Shown here piece by piece: positions 55,606 through 64,000 of a stretch of 64,000 nt of DNA (positions within the stretch are counted from its first letter, which is position 1; the number at the start of each line of letters is the position of its first letter). The translations under genes were made by a program, and so were the position numbers. The notes beneath the pieces are model-generated. The model was not told the DNA's origin. It did not search any database and saw only the letters and a program-made list of their open reading frames with translations. Source of the stretch: Megachile rotundata (lineage: Eukaryota; Arthropoda; Insecta; Hymenoptera; Megachilidae); the NCBI RefSeq assembly GCF_050947335.1, contig NW_027473529.1, positions 1 through 64,000 of the forward strand, in the 5' to 3' direction.

Positions 55606-58095
55606 ATTACCCATATTATGCTGATATGATCGATAGAACGAGAATTACTATACTTATTATTCTTATTTTTATCAACCCAACTCATATTATTCGCCATATT
55701 ATGCTTAAATGATCGATAGAACGACAATTACTAACCTCATTACTCTTATTATTATGAATCTAACTCATATTATTAGCCACATTATGCTTATATGATCGAT
55801 AGAACTACAATTACTATACTCATTACTCTTATTATTATCAATCTAACTCATATTATTAGCCATATTATGCTTATATGATCGATAGAACGACAATTACTAA
55901 ACTTATTACTCTTATTATTAACATTCTAACTCATATTATTAACCATATTATGCAGATATGATCGATAGAACTACAATTACTATACTTATTACTCTTATTG
56001 TTATGAATCTAACTCATATTATTAACCATATTATGCAGATATGATCGATAGAACTACAATTACTATACTTATTACTCTTATTATTATCAATCTAACTCAT
56101 ATTATTAGCCATATTATGCTTATATGATCGATAGAACGACAATTACTATACTTATTATTCTTATTTTTATCAACCCAACTCATATTATTCGCCATATTAT
56201 GCTTAAATGATCGATAGAACGACAATTACTATCCTCATTACTCTTATTATTATGAATCTATCTCATATTATTAGCCACATTATGCTTATATGATCGATAG
56301 AACTACAATTACTATACTCATTACTCTTATTATTATCAATCCAACTCATAATATTACCCATATTATGCTGATATGATCGATAGAACGACAATTACTATAC
56401 TTATTACTCTTATTATTATCAATCTAACTCATATTATTCGCCATATTATGCTTAAATGATCGATAGAACGACAATTACTATACTTACTACTCTTATTATT
56501 ATCAATCTAACTCATATTATTAGCCACATTATGCTTATATGATCGATAGAACAACAATTACTATACTCGCTACTCTTAGTATTATCAATCTAAATCATAT
56601 TATTAGCCATATTATGCTTATATGATCGATAGAACGACAATTACTATACTTATTATTCTTATTTTTATCAACCCAACTCATATTATTCGCCATATTATGC
56701 TTAAATGATCGATAGAACGACAATTACTATCCTCATTACTCTTATTATTATGAGTCTAACTCATATTATTAGCCACATTATGCTTATATGATCGATAGAA
56801 CTACAATTACTATACTCATTACTCTTATTATTATCAATCCAACTCATAATATTACCCATATTATGCTGATATGATCGATAGAACGACATTCACTATAGTT
56901 ATTACACTCACTATTATCAATCTAACTCATATTATTAACCATATTATGCAGATATGATCGATAGAACGACAATTACTAAACTTATTACTCTTATTATTAT
57001 CATTCTAACTCATAATATTAACCATATTATGCAGATATGATCGATAGAACTACAATTACTATACTTATTACTCTTATTGTTATGAATCTAACTCATATTA
57101 TTAACCATATTATGCAGATATGATCGATAGAACTACAATTACTATACTTATTACTCTTATTATTATCAATCTAACTCATATTATTAGCCATATTATGCTT
57201 ATATGATCGATAGAACGACAATTACTATACTTATTATTCTTATTTTTATCAACCCAACTCATATTATTCGCCATATTATGCTTAAATGATCGATAGAACG
57301 ACAATTACTATCCTCATTACTCTTATTATTATGAATCTAACTCATATTATTAGCCACATTATGCTTATATGATCGATAGAACTACAATTACTATACTCAT
57401 TACTCTTATTATTATCAATCCAACTCATAATATTACCCATATTATGCTGATATGATCGATAGAACGACAATTACTATACTTATTACTCTTATTATTATCA
57501 ATCTAACTCATATTATTAGCCACATTATGCTTATATGATCGATAGAACGAGAATTACTATACTCACTACTCTTAGTATTATCAATCTAACTCATATTATT
57601 AGCCATATTATGCTTATATGATCGATAGAACAACAATTACTATACTCGCTACTCTTAGTATTATCAATCTAACTCATATTATTCGCCATATTATGCTTAA
57701 ATGATCGATAGAACGACAATTACTATCCTCATAACTCTTATTATTATGAATCTAACTCATATTATTAGCCACATTATGCTTATATGATCGATAGAACTAC
57801 AATTACTATACTCATTACTCTTATTATTATCAATCCAACTCATAATATTACCCATATTATGCTGATATGATCGATAGAACGACAATTACTATACTTATTA
57901 CTCTTATCATTATCAATCTAACTCATATTATTAGCCATATTATGCTTAAATGATCGATAGAACTACAATTACTATACTCATTACTCTTATTATTATCAAT
58001 CTAACTCATATTATTAGCCATATTATGCTTATATGATCGATAGAACGAGAATTACTATACTCACTACTCTTATTATTATCAATCTAACTCATATT

Positions 58096-59174
58096 ATTAG
58101 CCATATTATGCTTATATGATCGATAGAACGACAATTACTATCCTCATTACTCTTATTATTATGAATCTAATTTATATTATTAGCCACATTATGCCTATAT
58201 GATCGATAGAACTACAATTACTATACTCATTACTCTTATTATTATCAATCCAACTCATAATATTACCCATATTATGCTGATATGATCGATAGAACGACAA
58301 TTACTATACTTATTACTCTTATTATTATCAATCTAACTCATATTATTAGCCACATTATGCTTATATGATCGATAGAACAACAATTACTATACTCGCTACT
58401 CTTAGTATTATCAATCTAAATCATATTATTAGCCATATTATGCTTATGTGATCGATAGAACGACAATTACTATACTTATTATTCTTATTTTTATCAACCC
58501 AACTCATATTATTCGCCATATTATGCTTAAATGATCGATAGAACGACAATTACTATCCTCATTACTCTTATTATTATGAATCTAATTCATATTATTAGCC
58601 ACATTATGCCTATATGATCGATAGAACTACAATTACTATACTCATTACTCTTATTATTATCAATCCAACTCATAATATTACCCATATTATGCTGATATGA
58701 TCGATAGAACGACAATTACTATACTTATTACTCTTATTATTATCAATCTAACTCATATTATTAGCCACATTATGCTTATATGATCGATAGAACGAGAATT
58801 ACTATACTCACTACTCTTAGTATTATCAATCTAACTCATATTATTAGCCATATTATGCTTATATGATCGATAGAACGACAATTACTATACTTATTACTCT
58901 TATTATTAACAATCTAACTCATATTATTAGCCATATTATGCTTATATGATCGATAGAACGAGAATTACTATACTCACTACTCTTAGTATTATCAATCTAA
59001 CTCATATTATTAGCCATATTATGCTTAAATGATCGATAGAACTACAATTACTATACTCATTACTCTTATTATTATCAATCTAACTCATATTATTAGCCAT
59101 ATTATGCTTATATGATCGATAGAACTACAATTACTATACTCATTACTCTTATTATTATCAATCCAACTCATAAT
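58096..59174. repeat. Duplication C, right copy
   Basis: This is the partner of 54527-55605. Here type 16 is followed by 17-18-20-1, where the left copy has a single 17/1 hybrid at 55606, so the left copy is the deleted form at that point. Confidence 0.85.
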
Positions 59175-61498
59175 ATTACCCATATTATGCTGATATGATC
59201 GATAGAACGACAATTACTATACTTATTACTCTTATTATTATCAATCTAACTCATATTATTAGCCACATTATGCTTATATGATCGATAGAACGAGAATTAC
59301 TATACTCACTACTATTAGTATTATCAATCTAACTCATATTATTAGCCATATTATGCTTATATGATCGATAGAACGACAATTACTATACTTATTACTCTTA
59401 TTATTACCAATCTAACTCATATTATTAGCCATATTATGCTTATATGATCGATAGAACGAGAATTACTATACTTATTATTCTTATTTTTATCAACCCAACT
59501 CATATTATTCGCCATATTATGCTTAAATGATCGATAGAACGACAATTACTAACCTCATTACTCTTATTATTATGAATCTAACTCATATTATTAGCCACAT
59601 TATGCTTATATGATCGATAGAACTACAATTACTATACTCATTACTCTTATTATTATCAATCTAACTCATATTATTAGCCATATTATGCTTATATGATCGA
59701 TAGAACGACAATTACTAAACTTATTACTCTTATTATTAACATTCTAACTCATATTATTAACCATATTATGCAGATATGATCGATAGAACTACAATTACTA
59801 TACTTATTACTCTTATTGTTATGAATCTAACTCATATTATTAACCATATTATGCAGATATGATCGATAGAACTACAATTACTATACTTATTACTCTTATT
59901 ATTATCAATCTAACTCATATTATTAGCCATATTATGCTTATATGATCGATAGAACGACAATTACTATACTTATTATTCTTATTTTTATCAACCCAACTCA
60001 TATTATTCGCCATATTATGCTTAAATGATCGATAGAACGACAATTACTATACTTACTACTCTTATTATTATCAATCTAACTCATATTATTAGCCACATTA
60101 TGCTTATATGATCGATAGAACAACAATTACTATACTCGCTACTCTTAGTATTATCAATCTAAATCATATTATTAGCCATATTATGCTTATATGATCGATA
60201 GAACGACAATTACTATACTTATTATTCTTATTTTTATCAACCCAACTCATATTATTCGCCATATTATGCTTAAATGATCGATAGAACGACAATTACTATC
60301 CTCATTACTCTTATTATTATGAATCTAATTCATATTATTAGCCACATTATGCCTATATGATCGATAGAACTACAATTACTATACTCATTACTCTTATTAT
60401 TATCAATCCAACTCATAATATTACCCATATTATGCTGATATGATCGATAGAACGACAATTACTATACTTATTACTCTTATTATTATCAATCTAACTCATA
60501 TTATTAGCCACATTATGCTTATATGATCGATAGAACGAGAATTACTATACTCACTACTCTTATTATTATCAATCTAACTCATATTATTAGCCATATTATG
60601 CTTATATGATCGATAGAACGACAATTACTAAACTTATTACTCTTATTATTAACATTCTAACTCATATTATTAACCATATTATGCAGATATGATCGATAGA
60701 ACGACAATTACTATACTTATTACTCTTATTATTATCAATCTAACTCATATTATTAACCATATTATGCAGATATGATCGATAGCACGACATTTACTATACT
60801 TATTACACTTACTATTATCAATCTAACTCATATTATTAGTCATATTATGCTTTTATGATCGATAGAACGACAATTACTATACTCACTACTCTTAGTATTA
60901 TCAATCTAACTCATATTATTAGCCATATTATGCTTATATTATCGATAGAACTACAATAACTGTACTTATTACTGTTATTATTATCAATCTAACTCATATT
61001 ATTAGCCATATTATGCTTATATGATCGATAGAATGAGAATTACTATACTCACTACTCTTAGTATTATCACTCTAACTCATATTATTAGCCATATTATGCT
61101 TATATGATCGATAGAACGACAATTACTGTACTTATTACTCTTATTATTATCAATCTAACTCATATTATTAGCCACATTATGCTTATATGATCGATAGAAC
61201 GAGAATTACTATACTCACTACTCTTAGTATTATCAATCTAACTCATATTATTAGCCATATTATGCTTATATTATCGATAGAACTACAATAACTGTACTTA
61301 TTACTGTTATTATTATCAATCTAACTCATATTATTAGCCATATTATGCTTATATGATCGATAGAATGAGAATTACTATACTCACTACTCTTAGTATTATC
61401 ACTCTAACTCATATTATTAGCCATATTATGCTTATATGATCGATAGAACGACAATTACTGTACTTATTACTCTTATTATTATCAATCTAACTCATATT

Positions 61499-63241
61499 AT
61501 TAGCCATATTATGCTTATATGATCGATAGAACAAGAATTACTATACTCGCTACTCTTAGTATTATCAATCTAACTCCTATTATTAGCCATATTATGCTTA
61601 TATGATCGATAGAACGACAATTACTATACTTATTATTCTTATTTTTATCAACCCAACTCATATTATTCGCCATATTATGCTTAAATGATCGATAGAACGA
61701 CAATTACTATCCTCATTACTCTTATTATTATGAATCTAACTCATATTATTAGCCACATTATGCTTATATGATCGATAGAACTACAATTACTATACTCATT
61801 ACTCTTATTATTATCAATCCAACTCATAATATTACCCATATTATGCTGATATGATCGATAGAACGACAATTACTATACTTATTACTCTTATTATTATCAA
61901 TCTAACTCATATTATTAGCCACATTATGCTTATATGATCGATAGAACGAGAATTACTATACTCACTACTCTTAGTATTATCAATCTAACTCATATTATTA
62001 GCCATATTATGCTTATATGATCGATAGAACAACAATTACTATACTCGCTACTCTTAGTATTATCAATCTAACTCATATTATTCGCCATATTATGCTTAAA
62101 TGATCGATAGAACGACAATTACTATCCTCATAACTCTTATTATTATGAATCTAACTCATATTATTAGCCACATTATGCTTATATGATCGATAGAACTACA
62201 ATTACTATACTCATTACTCTTATTATTATCAATCCAACTCATAATATTACCCATATTATGCTGATATGATCGATAGAACGACAATTACTATACTTATTAC
62301 TCTTATCATTATCAATCTAACTCATATTATTAGCCATATTATGCTTAAATGATCGATAGAACTACAATTACTATACTCATTACTCTTATTATTATCAATC
62401 TAACTCATATTATTAGCCATATTATGCTTATATGATCGATAGAACGAGAATTACTATACTCACTACTCTTATTATTATCAATCTAACTCATATTATTAGC
62501 CATATTATGCTTATATGATCGATAGAACGAGAATTACTATACTCACTACTCTTAGTATTATCAATCTAACTCATATTATTAGCCATATTATGCTTATATG
62601 ATCGATAGAACGAGAATTACTATACTCACTACTCTTAGTATTATCAATCTAACTCATATTATTAGCCATATTATGCTTATATGATCGATAGAACTACAAT
62701 TACTATACTTATTACACTTATTATTATCAATCTAACTCATATTATTAACCATATTATGCAGATATGATCGATAGAACGACAATTACTATACTTATTACTC
62801 TTATTATTATCAATCTAACTCATATTATTAACCATATTATGCAGATATGATCGATAGCACGACATTTACTATACTTATTACACTTACTATTATCAATCTA
62901 ACTCATATTATTAGTCATATTATGCTTATATGATCGATAGAACGACAATTACTATACTCACTACTCTTAGTATTATCAATCTAACTCATATTATTAGCCA
63001 TATTATGCTTACATTATCGATAGAACTACAATAACTGTACTTATTACTGTTATTATTATCAATCTAACTCATATTATTAGCCATATTATGCTTATATGAT
63101 CGATAGAATGAGAATTACTATACTCACTACTCTTAGTATTATCACTCTAACTCATATTATTAGCCATATTATGCTTATATGATCGATAGAACGACAATTA
63201 CTGTACTTATTACTCTTATTATTATCAATCTAACTCATATT
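61499..63241. repeat. Segment 19: 21 monomers, beta
   Basis: Type order 15-1-2-16-17-18-19-2-16-17-21-18-18-18-8-9-10-11-12-13-14, exactly 21 x 83. It jumps from the first 1-2 pair straight to 16, skipping the 3-11 to 6-1-2 part of the 38-mer, and joins 18 directly to 8. Confidence 0.87.
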
Positions 63242-64000
63242 ATTAGCCATATTATGCTTATATGATCGATAGAACGAGAATTACTATACTCGCTACTCTT
63301 AGTATTATCAATCTAACTCCTATTATTAGCCATATTATGCTTATATGATCGATAGAACGACAATTACTATACTTATTATTCTTATTTTTATCAACCCAAC
63401 TCATATTATTCGCCATATTATGCTTAAATGATCGATAGAACGACAATTACTATCCTCATTACTCTTATTATTATGAATCTAATTCATGTTATTAGCCACA
63501 TTATGCTTATATGATCGATAGAACTACAATTACTATACTCATTACTCTTATTATTATCAATCTAACTCATATTATTAGCCATATTATGCTTATATGATCG
63601 ATAGAACGACAATTACTATACTCACTACTCTTAGTATTATCAATCTAACTCATATTATTAGCCATATTATGCTTATATTATCGATAGAACTACAATAACT
63701 GTACTTACTACTGTTATTATTATCAATCTAACTCATATTATTAGCCATATTATGCTTATATGATCGATAGAATGAGAATTACTATACTCACTACTCTTAG
63801 TATTATCACTCTAACCCATATTATTAGCCATATTATGCTTATATGATCGATAGAACGACAATTACTGTACTTATTACTCTTATTATTATCAATCTAACTC
63901 ATAATATTAGCCATATTATGCTTATATGATCGATAGAACGAGAATTACTATACTTATTATTCTTATTTTTATCAACCCAACTCATATTATTCGCCATATT
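62578..64000. repeat. Duplication D, right copy, cut by the window end
   Basis: This is the partner of 51954-53376. No difference was noticed by eye over the 1,423 bases compared, but I did not check every base. Confidence 0.8.
63242..64000. repeat. Segment 20: 9 monomers and 12 bases, cut by the window end
   Basis: Type order 15-1-2-3-11-12-13-14-1, then the first 12 bases of a type 2 or 7 monomer (attcgcc). The array clearly continues beyond the window, as it does on the left, where position 1 is the first base of a monomer. Confidence 0.88.

Larger units (their letters stand above)
52618..61498. repeat. Segment 18: 107 monomers, beta start then a duplicated alpha-like block
   Basis: Type order 15-1-2-3-11-12-13-14-1-2-16-22-4-5-6-1-2-16-17-18-19-(2/21)-18-2-16-17-19-1-2-16-17-18-20-18-21-16-(17/1)-2-3-4-5-6-1-2-16-17-(2/17)-19-1-2-16-22-4-5-6-1-2-16-17-18-19-2-16-17-21-18-2-16-17-19-1-2-16-17-18-20-18-21-16-17-18-20-1-2-3-4-5-6-1-(2/17)-19-1-2-16-17-18-4-9-10-11-12-13-14-18-12-13-14. 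The length is exactly 107 x 83. Hybrids lie at 54361, 55606, 56436 and 60005. It is the longest stretch without a complete type-15 monomer. Confidence 0.83.
1..64000. repeat. 83-bp satellite DNA array, 771 monomers, all in one orientation
   Basis: The core gatcgatag recurs every 83 bases from position 23 to the end (23, 106, 189 and so on), and every monomer reads in the same direction. The typical monomer, counted from attagcc, has a conserved 5' part (attagcc, atattatg, gatcgatag) and a variable, almost G-free 3' part rich in TTA steps that ends in ctaactcatatt. Variation sits at fixed positions: about 5-7, 16-20, 32-36, 43-51, 58-72 and 78-81. No sequence foreign to the repeat was found anywhere, so no gene, RNA gene, mobile element or unique spacer can be annotated. 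Such arrays are known from eukaryotic heterochromatin; the centromeric or pericentromeric location is inference, and the species is not identifiable from this sequence. Confidence 0.98.

Noticed and set aside
1262..63446. Twenty copies of a 62-residue minus-strand open frame as a gene family
   Set aside because: All copies sit on the same three satellite monomers, start at TTG and lie in a unit whose length is not a multiple of three. They vary only where the satellite varies, and no promoter or ribosome-binding context distinguishes them.
1..64000. CRISPR array
   Set aside because: The unit is a contiguous 83-bp tandem repeat with no unique spacers; the variable part is itself a set of shared variants, and no cas genes are present.
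1..64000. Telomeric or simple microsatellite repeat
   Set aside because: The TTA-rich stretches are short and embedded in a fixed 83-bp unit with a non-repetitive core.
1..64000. CENP-B box or proof of a functional centromere
   Set aside because: No sequence resembling the CENP-B recognition motif was seen in the monomer on either strand. A satellite array alone does not show centromere function.
1..64000. tRNA, rRNA or other RNA genes
   Set aside because: The G-poor, AT-rich monomer has none of the conserved elements of these genes, and no stretch departs from the satellite.
1..64000. Inverted satellite blocks or strand switches
   Set aside because: The core reads gatcgatag in the same direction throughout; I found no reversed monomer.
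1..64000. Assignment to a particular species or named satellite family
   Set aside because: I do not recognise the monomer and the window contains no gene to place it. A search of satellite and genome databases with the 83-bp monomer would be needed.

Overview
The whole 64-kb window is one uninterrupted head-to-tail array of an AT-rich 83-bp satellite: 771 complete monomers plus 12 bases of the next. I see no gene, RNA gene, transposon, origin or unique-sequence island, and no inverted monomer. A typical monomer has 20 G+C in 83 positions and a strong strand bias (14 C, 6 G on the given strand). A long array with layered higher-order repeats (HORs) is the usual form of eukaryotic constitutive heterochromatin, often centromeric or pericentromeric. 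The sequence alone does not identify the species or prove a centromere, and I do not recognise the monomer.

The monomers are not random variants. By eye they fall into about 24 recurring types, numbered 1 to 24 in the feature list and recognised by a few diagnostic bases each. Monomer coordinates start at the att of 'attagcc'. Each type is followed by only a few others: 7 by 8, 8 by 9, 9 by 10, 10 by 11, 11 by 12, 12 by 13, 13 by 14, 4 by 5, 5 by 6. The array is therefore a mosaic of conserved modules, not a fixed-length HOR. Cutting it at selected type-15 monomers (those followed by 1 and 2) gives segments of 8, 15, 16, 21, 22, 24, 27, 29, 30, 33, 35, 38, 39, 45, 52, 62, 65, 79 and 107 monomers. 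These counts times 83 reproduce the measured distances to the base, except for a net -1 near 23.4 kb, -5 between 35.6 and 37.6 kb, and +1 near 41.95 kb.

Layout: 1-20.2 kb is mostly an 'alpha' subfamily (type 15 with gatacaac, type 3 followed by 4), containing two long duplications (offsets 5,644 and 6,723 bp) and a small 'beta' island near 9.0-9.9 kb. 20.2-54 kb is mostly 'beta' (type 15 with gatagaac, type 3 followed by 11), with the clearest full cycle, a 38-mer, at 34.6-37.8 kb, and alpha islands near 29.5-29.9 and 40.2-41.4 kb. 54.4-60.9 kb returns to alpha-like modules as a duplicated block (offset 3,569 bp). 61.5-64 kb is beta again, its last 1.4 kb copying 51.95-53.38 kb. Hybrid monomers that keep the 83-bp length mark many module junctions, as expected of homologous unequal exchange in register.

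A 62-codon open frame recurs 20 times on the minus strand. It is a by-product of the 15-1-2 succession and not a gene. Two clusters of small indels (30.67-31.23 and 35.6-37.6 kb) stand out against an otherwise length-invariant array and look more like consensus errors than biology.
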